A stretch of DNA of 64,000 nucleotides. Origin: CAVYUC01 sp963783085 (lineage in GTDB: Bacteria; Bacteroidota; Bacteroidia; Bacteroidales; Prolixibacteraceae). Below, piece after piece: positions 45,682-55,382 of the stretch (positions are counted from its first letter, which is position 1; each line of letters begins with the position of its first letter). Position numbers and translations under genes: made by a program. The notes under the pieces were generated by a model. The model had not been told where the DNA came from. It saw only the letters and a program-made list of their open reading frames with translations, and made no database searches. The stretch is taken from NCBI GenBank assembly GCA_963783085.1, contig CAWAMJ010000012.1, positions 62,001-126,000 on the forward strand, read 5' to 3'.

Positions 45682-46944
45682 ATGCTTTTGCTATCAACAC
45701 AAACAACTGTTATAATCACCAGCGTGATTGTTTTCCTGGGGGTAATTATCCTGCTGGTTGCAATTCTTCTTTTTGCAAAGAAAAAGCTAACCCCTTCCGG
45801 CGAAGTAAAGCTGGATATTAATGAAGGTTCCCGCGAAATAGTGGCAGAACCTGGAAATTCACTGTTATCAACGCTTGGAAACAACAAAATATTCCTTCCT
45901 TCTGCTTGCGGTGGCGGCGGTACCTGTGCCATGTGCCGTTGCCAGGTAGTTGACGGTGGCGGTTCGATTTTGCCAACCGAAACAGATTTCTTTACCCGGA
46001 AAGAACAAAACGATAATTGGCGGCTGGCCTGTCAGGTAAAAGTTAAAGAGGACCTGAAAATAAAGATTCCACAAGAAGTTCTTGGAATTAAAAAATGGGA
46101 ATGCGAAGTGGTTTCCAATAAAAACGTGGCAACATTTATCAAAGAATTTGTGGTCCGGCTTCCGGAAGGCGAAAACCTCAATTTCAAATCGGGAGGTTAT
46201 ATTCAAATAGACGTTCCGAAAATCGAGGTGGATTTTAACGACATCGAAGTGGATCAAAAATTTCGCGAAGAATGGGAAAAATTCGGCATGTTCAGTTTAA
46301 AAATGAAAAATCCGGAGCCAACATTCCGCGCTTATTCCATGGCCAATCACCCTGCCGAAGGAAACATCGTAATGCTGAATATCCGCATTGCCACACCACC
46401 GTGGGACCGTGCCAACAATGCATTTAAAAAAGTAAACCCGGGAATTTGTTCTTCTTATATTTTCTCCCGCAAACCGGGTGATAAAGTAACCATTTCAGGG
46501 CCTTACGGAGAATTCTTCCTGAAAAACAACGACAACGAAATGATGTTTATTGGTGGCGGCGCCGGAATGGCCCCCATGCGCTCGCACCTTTTCCATCTGT
46601 TTCATACGGTAAAAGAAAGGGACAAAAAAGTTACCTTCTGGTACGGTGCCCGTTCATGGAAAGAAGTGTTCTATTACGACCAATTCCGCGAAATTGAAAA
46701 AAATTACGATAATTTCAGTTTTCACCTGGCACTGTCGGAACCAATGCCCGAAGATAAATGGGAAGGTCCTACCGGATTTATCCACCAGGTGATTTACGAC
46801 AATTACCTCAGCAAACACGAAGAACCCGAAGAAATTGATTACTACCTCTGCGGACCGCCAATGATGAACGATGCAGTTCAGAAAATGCTTTACAACCTTG
46901 GCGTTCCGGATGAAAATGTGCTGTTCGACGATTTCGGAAGTTAA
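45682..46944 (+). CDS. nqrF: Na+-NQR subunit F (NADH-oxidising)
   Basis: The 420-residue subunit has one N-terminal membrane helix and a 2Fe-2S ferredoxin domain with Cys ligands in PSACGGGGTCAMCRC and a later LACQV. The FAD domain carries RAYSMAN, and the NADH domain carries GGGAGMAPMRSHLF and ends YYLCGPPMMNDAV. It is the entry point for electrons from NADH. It closes the operon, and a strong terminator follows. Confidence 0.97.
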   Translation: MLLLSTQTTVIITSVIVFLGVIILLVAILLFAKKKLTPSGEVKLDINEGSREIVAEPGNSLLSTLGNNKIFLPSACGGGGTCAMCRCQVVDGGGSILPTETDFFTRKEQNDNWRLACQVKVKEDLKIKIPQEVLGIKKWECEVVSNKNVATFIKEFVVRLPEGENLNFKSGGYIQIDVPKIEVDFNDIEVDQKFREEWEKFGMFSLKMKNPEPTFRAYSMANHPAEGNIVMLNIRIATPPWDRANNAFKKVNPGICSSYIFSRKPGDKVTISGPYGEFFLKNNDNEMMFIGGGAGMAPMRSHLFHLFHTVKERDKKVTFWYGARSWKEVFYYDQFREIEKNYDNFSFHLALSEPMPEDKWEGPTGFIHQVIYDNYLSKHEEPEEIDYYLCGPPMMNDAVQKMLYNLGVPDENVLFDDFGS

Positions 46945-46976
46945 TCACGCTTACCAACATCAAAATAATATACCAG

Positions 46977-47005
46977 CCATCCTTCTTTTGAAGGATGGTT
47001 TTTTT
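46977..47005 (+). terminator. Terminator of the nqr operon
   Basis: CCATCCTTC (46977-46985) pairs with GAAGGATGG (46990-46998), followed by seven Ts (46999-47005). It may also serve the minus-strand unit coming from the right. Confidence 0.85.
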
Positions 47006-47029
47006 GTGTAAAATTTAACGCCGCACAAT

Positions 47030-47246
47030 TTAATTTAATGCCCTGATTTCTTCCAGCCGTTGTAGGGCAACCGGATCGGTGGAGAAAATGTTTTTCAAGT
47101 TTTTCACAGGCAAAGTCGCTGCAAAAAGCACAGCTTTTAAGTTTTTTACCGATGGCACACGTTCTGATTTCACAGTTACTACATCCTGAAAACAATCGTC
47201 CGGCAACCGGTGTGCAACCGTCGCAGTCGGTTTTAATTTGTTTCAT
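47030..47246 (-). pseudogene. Truncated, frameshifted DUF3795 gene
   Basis: A Cys-rich frame starts at 47246 in an ATGA overlap with the end of the SLC13 gene. It reads CDGC, CSNCEIRTCA and CAFCSDFACEKLEK, as in the C-terminal half of DUF3795 proteins, whose N-terminal CGLxCxxC half is missing. After CEKLEK the frame runs on through the nqr terminator. The expected family ending (IFSTDPVALQRLEEIRALN and a stop at 47030) is readable in another frame, consistent with one extra base near 47090. So it appears to be a remnant. An alternative is a short authentic protein of 104 codons ending at 46941. Confidence 0.65.
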
Positions 47247-48901
47247 GCTGCCCATGCCGGGAAAACCGAAACATCGATATCGAAAACCACGATGCCCCAG
47301 AAATACATAACGAGCGTGGCCACTATAATTCCGGCGATATTCAGCAAAATTCCGGTGCGGACCATATCTTTCACCCTGATGCGGTTGGTACCGAAAATAA
47401 TAGCATTGGGCGGCGTTGCAACCGGCAGCATAAATGCCAGCGAAGCCGCTACCGTGGCGGGGACCATTAAAAGCAACGGATTTATTTTTATGGAAACTGC
47501 AAGATCGCCCAGGATGGGCAATATCATTTGGGTGGTGGCCAGGTTAGAGGTAAGTTCTGTCAGCAACGACATCATCGTAACGTTGGAAAGCGTCAGCACA
47601 ATAGGTTTTACATGGGCAAGCGAAACCAGTTGTTCACCGATCCAAAGTGAAAGGCCGGACTCTACAAATCCTTTGGCCAAAGCAAAACCGCCACCAAACA
47701 GCAACACAATATTCCATGGAACTTTATTGGCGGTTTCCCAGTTCATGATCCGTTCGCCCTTTTTTGTTTTTGAAGGAATAACAAACAACAATGTTGCAAT
47801 GAAAATGGCCACAGTGCCGTCGTTAATGTAATCAGGGGCATTAAAAAGCTGTGCCCATCCCGGTATCACAACCGACTGAATATCGAACCCCAATCGGAAT
47901 ATCCAGAGCAAAGCAAGAATAATGAAAAGCACCAAAACAATTTTTTCCTCTGGTTTGGGCTTGCCCAAAAGCTGGTACTCCTCCTTGAATCCGCCAATCT
48001 TCAAATTTCTCCAGCTTTCTTTGGGCTTGTACAGGAGATAGAGCAGCAACCAGGCGCAAAAAAACAGCAAAACTGTGACGGGGAATGCAAAAATAAACCA
48101 ACTGGCGAATGAAATTTCCGGCATTTCAGGAAAGACAATATGCGCAATTTGTATAAACGACAGGTTTGGCGGTGTACCTATTAACGTTGCAACCCCGCCA
48201 ATTGACGCTGAATAGGCAATTCCGAGCAACAAACCAATCGAATATTTCCAGGTATGTTCCCTGCCCAGGCTTTCTTCGAGTTTCATGATTATCGACAATG
48301 CAATCGGTACCATCATCATTGCTGTGGCGGTATTCGACATCCACATCGACAAAAACGAGGTGGCGAGCATAAAGCCCATTAAAATGCGGCCAGGGCTCAC
48401 TCCGAAGAAAATCAATATCCGGAGGGCAATCCTGCGGTGCAGGTTCCAGCGTTCCATGGCAAAAGCCACCATAAAACCACCGATAAACAAAAAAATCAGG
48501 TGGTTGAAATACATGGCCGAAATCACTTTTCCGTCGGCCACGCCAAACAGCGGGAAGAGCGCCACCGGAAGCAAAGCAGTTACCGCCAGCGGAACAGCCT
48601 CGGTAATCCACCAGGCAGCCATTAAAAATGCAATGGCAGCCGTATACGTCACTTTCGGATTTCCCGGATCGAGATCAGCAAAAAGTATAATGAACAAACT
48701 TACTACTGGCGCAGCAATCAATGCAACCTGCTGCGTTTTTCCTGATTTCGGCGCAAATGATTCCGGCATAATTTTGTTTAGCTTTTCTTGATTTGGCAAA
48801 TACGGAATAAACAGTATTAAAACAACAACAATAAAGTTATAAAAGAAAGCCAAAAAATCAATTATGTTGAATTTCATTTGATTTTTAAGTAACTTGTTCA
48901 A
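47243..48901 (-). CDS. SLC13/DASS family sodium-coupled anion permease
   Basis: The 552-residue inner-membrane protein has about 12 hydrophobic segments. Family motifs are WWITEAVPLAVTALLPVALF, the first SNT-type block (SMWMSNTATAMMMVPIAL), IGTPPN (GVATLIGTPPNLSF), and the second TELTSNLATTQMILPIL with VATPPNAIIFG. Members import di/tricarboxylates or sulfate with Na+. The presence of a Na+-pumping NQR operon next door fits a Na+-based energetics. An alternative start at the internal Met nine codons in is possible. Confidence 0.92.
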   Translation of the reverse strand: MNKLLKNQMKFNIIDFLAFFYNFIVVVLILFIPYLPNQEKLNKIMPESFAPKSGKTQQVALIAAPVVSLFIILFADLDPGNPKVTYTAAIAFLMAAWWITEAVPLAVTALLPVALFPLFGVADGKVISAMYFNHLIFLFIGGFMVAFAMERWNLHRRIALRILIFFGVSPGRILMGFMLATSFLSMWMSNTATAMMMVPIALSIIMKLEESLGREHTWKYSIGLLLGIAYSASIGGVATLIGTPPNLSFIQIAHIVFPEMPEISFASWFIFAFPVTVLLFFCAWLLLYLLYKPKESWRNLKIGGFKEEYQLLGKPKPEEKIVLVLFIILALLWIFRLGFDIQSVVIPGWAQLFNAPDYINDGTVAIFIATLLFVIPSKTKKGERIMNWETANKVPWNIVLLFGGGFALAKGFVESGLSLWIGEQLVSLAHVKPIVLTLSNVTMMSLLTELTSNLATTQMILPILGDLAVSIKINPLLLMVPATVAASLAFMLPVATPPNAIIFGTNRIRVKDMVRTGILLNIAGIIVATLVMYFWGIVVFDIDVSVFPAWAA

Positions 48902-48927
48902 ATGTTTCAGAATAAAACCGTCAAATA

Positions 48928-49278
48928 ATGTATCAGTATAAAGCTCTTGTTGAACGGGTTGTTGATGGCGACACCATTGACGTGATCATTGATTTGGGAT
49001 TTAAAATAACAACAAACCAGCGGATAAGGCTGGCCGGTATAAACACACCGGAAACCTACAATGTGAAAAAAGATTCCGACGAATTTAAAAAAGGGATGCA
49101 GGCCAAAATTTTTGTGGAGCAGCGGCTGAATGTCAATAAAAATGAAATATTGATAGAAACTGATAAACTTACCGGAAAATATGGCCGATATATTGGTACT
49201 ATATTCCTTGCAGACAGTAAAGTTTCGCTTAACGACGAACTGGTTTCCATGGGTCTGGCGGAGTACAAAACATACTGA
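48928..49278 (+). CDS. Small thermonuclease (SNase-like) family protein
   Basis: The 116-residue protein is a minimal staphylococcal-nuclease-like OB fold: RVVDGDTIDVIIDLG holds the metal-binding Asp residues, IRLAGINTPET the catalytic Arg and Glu, and KYGRYIGTIF the second Arg. Key residues appear complete. There is no signal peptide, so it is probably cytoplasmic. It is divergent from the SLC13 gene and 53 bp upstream of corA. Confidence 0.88.
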   Translation: MYQYKALVERVVDGDTIDVIIDLGFKITTNQRIRLAGINTPETYNVKKDSDEFKKGMQAKIFVEQRLNVNKNEILIETDKLTGKYGRYIGTIFLADSKVSLNDELVSMGLAEYKTY

Positions 49279-49331
49279 TTTTTTGAAACAATCCCACTGA
49301 ATAAACAGAATAGCAAAAAAGAAACTGACGA

Positions 49332-50396
49332 ATGGCACGATTTATAAAAAGCCGAAAAAAATCACAGGGCGCTTCTCCGGGGGCGCTTATTTTTCTTGGA
49401 AACAAAAAAATGGAACAGCCGGAATTCCATTTAATGATTTACGACAAAGACTCTGTTTCTGAAACCCCATTGGGAAGTTTGGATGAAATACCTGATGAAA
49501 TCCCCGACAATTCGGTGATGTGGATTAATATTTTCGGTTTGCACGACATAAAAATCATTGAAACTCTGGGTGATTTTTTTGACATTCCATCGCTGGATTT
49601 GGAAGATATTTTAAATCCTGACCAACGTCCAAAATTAAGCGTAAATGAAAACAACCTGAACATTTTTCTGAAAATACTGGAATACAAGGAAGATCAGAAG
49701 CGGGTTACAGGCGATCAGATTTCAATAGTGATCGGCAGTAATTATGTTATTACTTTTCAGGAAACGGTTACGCATTATTTTGATCCGGTGCGTGAAAGGA
49801 TAAGGACAAGCAAGGGGAAAATCAGACAATCGGGCCCGGATTATCTGGCGTACGCACTCATCGATACGTTGGTTGATGGATACATTCACAACATTGAAAA
49901 TCTGGGAAGTACCATTGAAGCGCTGGAAAAAGAGGTGCTTCATCAAACACGAAAAGAAACGCTTTACCAAATCTACCAGTTGAAGACCAATGTCAGCTTT
50001 ATACGAAAAAACGTGTGGCCGCTAAAGGAAATTATGCTTTTCCTGAACAAATCCGATTCAAAGCTCATTCAGAAAAAAACCCTGAGTTATTTAAAAGATT
50101 TACAGGATCTGACAACCCAGGCGCTTGAGGCAATCGACATTTATTATAACATGACAAACGATTATCTGAATATTTACCATGCCAATGTGGGAAACCGGAC
50201 AAACGACGTAATGAAAGTGCTCACCATTTTTGCGTCAATTTTCATTCCACTTACTTTTATAGCAGGTGTTTACGGAACGAATTTCGATTACCTGCCTGAG
50301 CTGCACTTTAAATACAGCTATTTTATTATGCTCGGGGTGATGCTGGCCATCGCACTGACCATGTTGTTTTATTTTAAAAGAAAAGACTGGTTATAA
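49332..50396 (+). CDS. corA: CorA-family Mg2+/Co2+ transporter with GTN instead of GMN
   Basis: The 354-residue protein has a large cytoplasmic funnel domain and two C-terminal helices, as in CorA. The signature loop between them, normally YGMNF, reads YGTNFDYLPELHF here. Gly and Asn are retained and Met is replaced by Thr. Coiled helices before TM1 are recognisable (TNDYLNIYHANVGNRTNDVMK). GMN is critical for ion selection in studied CorA proteins, so the change could shift specificity or be a tolerated variant. Confidence 0.92.
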   Translation: MARFIKSRKKSQGASPGALIFLGNKKMEQPEFHLMIYDKDSVSETPLGSLDEIPDEIPDNSVMWINIFGLHDIKIIETLGDFFDIPSLDLEDILNPDQRPKLSVNENNLNIFLKILEYKEDQKRVTGDQISIVIGSNYVITFQETVTHYFDPVRERIRTSKGKIRQSGPDYLAYALIDTLVDGYIHNIENLGSTIEALEKEVLHQTRKETLYQIYQLKTNVSFIRKNVWPLKEIMLFLNKSDSKLIQKKTLSYLKDLQDLTTQALEAIDIYYNMTNDYLNIYHANVGNRTNDVMKVLTIFASIFIPLTFIAGVYGTNFDYLPELHFKYSYFIMLGVMLAIALTMLFYFKRKDWL

Positions 50397-50414
50397 ACTA
50401 AAAAGACTAAATAA

Positions 50415-51332
50415 ATGCAAGTAATATTGGGAGCAGGTGGCGCCATTGGTAACGATTTGGCCCGCGAACTGAAAAAATACACAGCTCAGGTGCGGCTGGT
50501 CAGCCGAAATCCTGAGAAAGTGAATGACGATGATGAACTTTTAGCCGGCGATTTAACCGACGGCGAATTTGCAGACAAGGCAGTTGCCGGTTCCGAGGTT
50601 GCTTATATAACGGTCGGATTGCAGTATAACATCCAGGTATGGCGGGCAAAATGGCCCGTTATTATGCAGAATGTTATTTCCTCCTGTAAAAAACACAATA
50701 CCAAACTGGTGTTTTTCGATAACATGTACATGTACGATAAAAACAAGTTGAATCCGATGACGGAAGAAACCGAAATACAGCCTTCGAGCGAAAAAGGAAA
50801 AGTGCGCGCACAAATTGCGGAAATGCTGCTGAACGAAGTTAAATCAGGAAAACTGCAGGGTTTAATTGCCCGTGCTGCCGATTTTTACGGACCCGGAATT
50901 GGCAACAGCGTTTTAAATGAAGCAGTGGTTAATAACTTGAAGAAAAGGAAAAAAGCTATTTGGTTTGGTAAGCTGAACCACCTCCACAACTTCACCTACA
51001 CGCCCGATGCAGCAATGGCAACAGCACTTTTGGGAAATACGCCTTCGGCTTATGGCGAAGTGTGGCACTTACCAACCGTTCAGCCACTTACCATGCGCGA
51101 ATGGATTAACAGGTTCGCTGCAGAAATTGGAACAAAACCGAATAGTATGGTCATTCCCAAATTTATGATCATTCTGATGGGATTCATCAATCCACTTATG
51201 AAAGAAACCACGGAAATGTTGTACCAGTACGACCGTAATTACAATTTCGACAGTTCAAAATTCGAAACAGTTTTTAACGTTAAACCGACCCAGGTTGAAA
51301 CTGCCATTCATGAAATTGTAAAGGCAGGTTGA
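50415..51332 (+). CDS. NAD-dependent epimerase/dehydratase-like SDR
   Basis: The 305-residue protein has a Rossmann fold with an N-terminal nucleotide-binding motif (VILGAGGAIGNDLAREL), a GDL block (LLAGDLTD) and the mid-domain AADFYGPG typical of extended SDRs. The usual YxxxK active site is not evident; VFFDNMYMYDKNK lies where it would be expected. The substrate is unknown. It lies 18 bp after corA on the same strand. Confidence 0.82.
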   Translation: MQVILGAGGAIGNDLARELKKYTAQVRLVSRNPEKVNDDDELLAGDLTDGEFADKAVAGSEVAYITVGLQYNIQVWRAKWPVIMQNVISSCKKHNTKLVFFDNMYMYDKNKLNPMTEETEIQPSSEKGKVRAQIAEMLLNEVKSGKLQGLIARAADFYGPGIGNSVLNEAVVNNLKKRKKAIWFGKLNHLHNFTYTPDAAMATALLGNTPSAYGEVWHLPTVQPLTMREWINRFAAEIGTKPNSMVIPKFMIILMGFINPLMKETTEMLYQYDRNYNFDSSKFETVFNVKPTQVETAIHEIVKAG

Positions 51333-51400
51333 TCCTTCCGTTTTTATTTGTATTTTTCTTTGCTTTTATTTGAATTAAAAACCAGTAATACATCATCAAT

Positions 51401-52129
51401 ATGAAAACTCTGTTAAAATCCATTTTTATCGTAGCGCTGCTTTTTTCCGCCGACCAGCTTTTATATGCGCAGCAGGATAATAAAACCACTGCAAAAGAAG
51501 AAAGACAAGGATGGCAGTTGTTGTTCAACGGACAAAATTTCGACGGTTGGCGCGGTGTGAACCAGCAGGCATTTCCGGAAAAAGGCTGGAAAGTTACCAA
51601 CGGCACAATTGTTTGCACCGGTGAAAAAGGCGGAAGTGTCATTACAAAAGAAAAATACGGCGATTTTGAACTAAAATGGGACTGGCAACTGACCACGCCC
51701 GGCTCAAATTCCGGATTAAAATATTTTGTGGTGGAACGGCCGGGCGACAGTGGCGGATACGGCTACGGAATTGAATACCAGTTGCTCGATGATAAGGATT
51801 ACGTTGATCGCGGCCAAATGGAAGCCAACGATTTCCACACCACCGGAGCAGCATATGAATTATATCCACCATCGCCGGACAAAAAAGTAAATCCGCCCGG
51901 AAAGTGGAACAGTAGCCGGATTGTAAGCAAAAACGGAAAAGTGGAACACTGGCTTAACGGGAAAAAAATCCTGGATTACGATCGCTTCAGCGATGATTTC
52001 AAAGAAAAAGTGGCCGAAAGTAAATTCAAGGATGTGGAGAATTACGGAGTACATCCTGAAGGACATATTTTGCTTCAGGATCACAACAGCCCGGTATATT
52101 TCAAAAACATCAAAATCAGAAAGTTGTAA
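51401..52129 (+). CDS. DUF1080 (3-keto-disaccharide hydrolase family) exported protein
   Basis: The 242-residue protein has a signal peptide (FIVALLFSADQLLYAQ) and a DUF1080 concanavalin-like fold: GWQLLFNGQNFDGWRGV, GDFELKWDWQL, NSGLKYFV, and the C-terminal EGHILLQDHNSPVYFKNIKI. Characterised members cleave 3-ketoglycosides. The next gene is a secreted Gfo/Idh/MocA oxidoreductase; this pairing recurs in Bacteroidota and is consistent with oxidising sugars at C3 before elimination. Confidence 0.9.
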   Translation: MKTLLKSIFIVALLFSADQLLYAQQDNKTTAKEERQGWQLLFNGQNFDGWRGVNQQAFPEKGWKVTNGTIVCTGEKGGSVITKEKYGDFELKWDWQLTTPGSNSGLKYFVVERPGDSGGYGYGIEYQLLDDKDYVDRGQMEANDFHTTGAAYELYPPSPDKKVNPPGKWNSSRIVSKNGKVEHWLNGKKILDYDRFSDDFKEKVAESKFKDVENYGVHPEGHILLQDHNSPVYFKNIKIRKL

Positions 52130-52193
52130 AGTTGAAGAATATTACCAACAGATGTACAACCTGAAACTTCAAACTTTAAATTCTAAACTCGAA

Positions 52194-53618
52194 ATGGAAC
52201 GAAGAGATTTTATTAAAACAACAGCAGCCGGCAGTCTTGCCATTACAACCGCACCGACCATTTTAACCGGCTCGCGCTGGAAAGGTGCAAACGACCGGGT
52301 GAATGTAGCCCAAATCGGCATCCACGGAATGGGACAAAACCATATTCAGGAATACCTTAAACTGGATAACGTGGAAGTAGTTGCCCTTTGCGATGTGGAT
52401 GGAAATCTTTTTGCAGAGCGCATTAAAAATCATTTTACGGATAAAGGATTCAAAGCCCCCAAAACATATATGGACATGCGCAAAATGTTTGAAGATAAAG
52501 ACATTGATGCCGTTTCCATAACCACACCCAATCACTGGCACTCGCTGGCGGCAATCTGGGCCATTCAGGCAGGCAAACATGTTTCGGTTGAAAAACCTTG
52601 CTGCCACACCTTTCATGAAGGCCAAAAGCTGGTTGAAGCAGCTAAAAAATACGATGTAATTGTACAGGACGGAGCAGAACAACGCAGCAATCCATGTTCC
52701 ATTTCGATGGCGGGTTACCTGCATTCCGGGAAACTGGGAGAAGTTTACCTGGGTAAAGGAAATTGTTACAAATGGCGCGATTCCATCGGCAGGTACCCGG
52801 ACGGTCCGATGACTAAGGATGAAAAATTTGCCTTTACCATCGGCAGTAATTCTTATGTGCAACCCTATACCAAACAATACCTTTCAAAAGTAGATTACAA
52901 CCTTTGGCAGGGGCCGGCGCCACTTTTACCGTTTAACCGCAACCGTTTCCACTACAACTGGCACTGGAACTGGGATTACGGGAATGGCGACATGGGAAAC
53001 CAGGGCGTGCACGAAATGGATATCGCCCGCTGGGGACTGGGAGTTTCACTACCCACAAAAATCAGTTCCATCGGTGGTCATTTTGTTTTCGATGATGCAC
53101 AGCAAACTCCCAATGACCAGATGACAATTTTCGAATTTCCGAATCCTGACGGCGGCGATAACAAAAAGAAAATCCTGCAATTTGAAGTACGCCACTGGAT
53201 TACCAACCACGAACTGCCCACGAAAGCAGGGGATACCGGAAACGATTATATGACCAGCGCAGCAAACGAAGTTGGAAATTTATTCTTTGGCTCCAAAGGT
53301 TTTATGAGCAAAACGGTTACCGACTGGCAGGTTTTTGAGGGCCAGAAGAAAACACCAACTGATTCAGGCAGCGGGCTCGGCAACCATTACCAGGATTATA
53401 TTAACGCCATTCGTGCAAACGATCAAAAGTTGGCAAAAGGCGATATTGAAGAGGGATTTTACAGTTGTGCGTTAATTCACCTTGGCAATATTTCGTACCG
53501 GCTGGGGCGCACACTGGATTTCGATCCGAAAACAATGAAATTCAAAAACGACGAAGAGGCAAACCGCATGCTCACCAAAGAATACCGTGCTCCGTTTTTA
53601 CTGCCGGAAAAAGTATAA
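52194..53618 (+). CDS. Tat-exported Gfo/Idh/MocA family oxidoreductase
   Basis: The protein has a twin-arginine signal (MERRDFIKTTAAGSLAITTA), so I start at 52194 rather than at earlier in-frame codons; this gives 474 residues. The Rossmann part is GVNVAQIGIHGMGQNHIQEY in spirit (VNVAQIGIHGMG), with VEKPCCHTFHEG containing the EKP motif, and a C-terminal beta domain (GDMGNQGVHEMDIARWGLG). It would oxidise or transfer hydride on a sugar in the periplasm with bound NAD(P). It probably works with the DUF1080 protein 65 bp upstream. Confidence 0.92.
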   Translation: MERRDFIKTTAAGSLAITTAPTILTGSRWKGANDRVNVAQIGIHGMGQNHIQEYLKLDNVEVVALCDVDGNLFAERIKNHFTDKGFKAPKTYMDMRKMFEDKDIDAVSITTPNHWHSLAAIWAIQAGKHVSVEKPCCHTFHEGQKLVEAAKKYDVIVQDGAEQRSNPCSISMAGYLHSGKLGEVYLGKGNCYKWRDSIGRYPDGPMTKDEKFAFTIGSNSYVQPYTKQYLSKVDYNLWQGPAPLLPFNRNRFHYNWHWNWDYGNGDMGNQGVHEMDIARWGLGVSLPTKISSIGGHFVFDDAQQTPNDQMTIFEFPNPDGGDNKKKILQFEVRHWITNHELPTKAGDTGNDYMTSAANEVGNLFFGSKGFMSKTVTDWQVFEGQKKTPTDSGSGLGNHYQDYINAIRANDQKLAKGDIEEGFYSCALIHLGNISYRLGRTLDFDPKTMKFKNDEEANRMLTKEYRAPFLLPEKV

Positions 53619-53796
53619 TACCACAAATTATTGTATTCCGGAATTGAAACGAGCTATCCGTCTGGCGGTTTGAAACCATCCGGCGGGTTTTCGGCAGAAT
53701 AATCGTTATCCGGATTCCTGAAAGAGATATTGAGTCTGCCCAACAAGTGGGATTTACATTAATTCAGTAAAAACACACGTTGTTATATTAAAATAA

Positions 53797-54504
53797 TCAT
53801 GGATTTATCGTTTCCATCAGTAGCGAAAAGTTGTCGTTGTAATGATGCCCACCCGGCAGCCGGAAAACTTTCAGGCTATTGTTTTCACTTAAGCTGTCTT
53901 TAAGCAGAAGGTTCTCGTTCTGTCCGAAAATACAAGTCATCGGCAACCCATTTCTTTCAATCTCGCCGCCCACTTTGTATTTTCGTTGTGCATCATCGGC
54001 TGTGGCTAACAAATCGCTTAGATGTACCTCGAAATCGGTACTTGCAGAAGGTGATAACAAAGCAACTTTTTTTATTTTGTGTTGTAAATCGATGGTTAAT
54101 AACCGGGGCAAAAAACTGGCCACATCGGCGCCAAAAGAATAACCTACCACAATTAACGAAGCTTTTCCCCAGTTTTTCATAAAATAGTTGGAAATCTTTT
54201 CAATGTCGCGGGCAAATATCTTGGGTGATTTTCCTTTCCAGAAATATTTCCGGCTGTTCAGCGAAACCACACCGTAACCTTTCTTTTCAAATTCTTCTTT
54301 TAACTTTTGGCTGAATGCGTTCCACCCTCCGTCGCCGGTGAGGTATAAAATCAAATCACTCCGGCTTCCTTTTACTGCAGATGTTTCAAGCGGCAAATCT
54401 CCCAGCGCCGGAATTCCCTGTGCCGTTGTCAGGTTACTGCTCATACAAATAACGGTCAATAAAACCAGCCAATAAACAACAATCTTTCTCCTCTCCATCT
54501 TCAT
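53797..54504 (-). CDS. AcvB/VirJ-type hydrolase
   Basis: The protein is an exported alpha/beta hydrolase of the VirJ/AcvB group: LILYLTGDGGWNAFSQ, nucleophile Ser in VVGYSFGADVAS, and catalytic His in LPGGHHYNDNF. Relatives hydrolyse lysyl-phosphatidylglycerol. I start at 54504 (MKMERRKIVVYWL) just before the signal peptide; the earlier Met 14 codons upstream adds a polar leader. That leaves 235 residues. It is isolated, with 178 bp of unremarkable sequence before the Gfo/Idh gene end. Confidence 0.82.
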   Translation of the reverse strand: MKMERRKIVVYWLVLLTVICMSSNLTTAQGIPALGDLPLETSAVKGSRSDLILYLTGDGGWNAFSQKLKEEFEKKGYGVVSLNSRKYFWKGKSPKIFARDIEKISNYFMKNWGKASLIVVGYSFGADVASFLPRLLTIDLQHKIKKVALLSPSASTDFEVHLSDLLATADDAQRKYKVGGEIERNGLPMTCIFGQNENLLLKDSLSENNSLKVFRLPGGHHYNDNFSLLMETINP

Positions 54505-54673
54505 TTCATTCGAATCTGTTGGTATTTTAAAAAAGCTGTTTGCCAATTATCCCGAATTAAAATTATTTCCTGAATTTCATATTTCTGCTGCTCGAAAATC
54601 GTACCAAAAATCTGTAGTCAATCATGAAAAATCAGTGCAGTAATCTTTCATTTTTCCGTGAAAATGAAACCAA

Positions 54674-55245
54674 TTATTCCAAATCTTTCGCATAATCCAG
54701 TGTGGTTTTAAAAAAATCGTGACGCATTTTGTCGGCATCAATATCTTTGTACATCCATATTTCGCGGTCGCCTTTTTCTTTTGATGTCCTGATTTTTACC
54801 TCTTCCGAAAATTCAGGGTGAATTATGGCTTCGACAAGTGACAAATCCCAGATGGTTCGTTCCCTCACACCCGGGTCGATGTGATTGTACCAGCGCTGCA
54901 ACAAAAAATCAGTCAAATCATGCTTTCCCTTCAACTGCCCCACGGTTTCATTCCAGTCGAACTTCATTTTCGACGCCACATTTACAGGAATTACATGCAA
55001 TTCAACATCAGAATTTAAAATTACTTCCAACGCCTGAATATACGACAAGCCCAATGACTCACCTGCCACTGTGTTGCATTTAATCCGGCAACTTCCCACG
55101 ATGGCTCAATTAAACCACGCACAACTGCATATAAATCATCCACTTCATTACCGGTATCGGCATCAATAACAACACGTATTTTTTGCTGAGAATTCGCAGA
55201 TATTGCGAGGAATAACATTAAAACGAACAAAACTTTGGATTTCAT
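54674..55245 (-). pseudogene. Nucleoside hydrolase gene with internal deletion and frameshift
   Basis: The 5' part encodes a signal peptide followed by IRVVIDADTGNEVDDLYAVVRG, the Asp-rich nucleoside hydrolase motif, then PSWEVAGLNATQW. Next to it, in another frame, is the C-terminal part (GESLGLSYIQALEVILNSDV, HVIPVNVASKM, and on to KTTLDYAKDLE). In a normal nucleoside hydrolase well over 100 residues separate these, so there is an internal deletion with a frame change near 55070. It is the last gene of the minus-strand carbohydrate group. It is non-functional as written. Confidence 0.85.
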
Positions 55246-55382
55246 AAATTGTAAAATGACGAGTGACTACCCGAATAAAAGTAGTAAAGATTTGGTTTCT
55301 CTGTAAATCCCCGGGAAATGATCCGGTTAAATTCACTGGAAGGTAACACTGTCCCATCCGAAAAAGTGGCGTTTCAATTGGT

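Noticed and set aside
53619..53796. GC-rich inverted segments after the Tat-exported oxidoreductase as a terminator
   Set aside because: The arms do not form a convincing continuous stem, and no clear T tract is placed after them.
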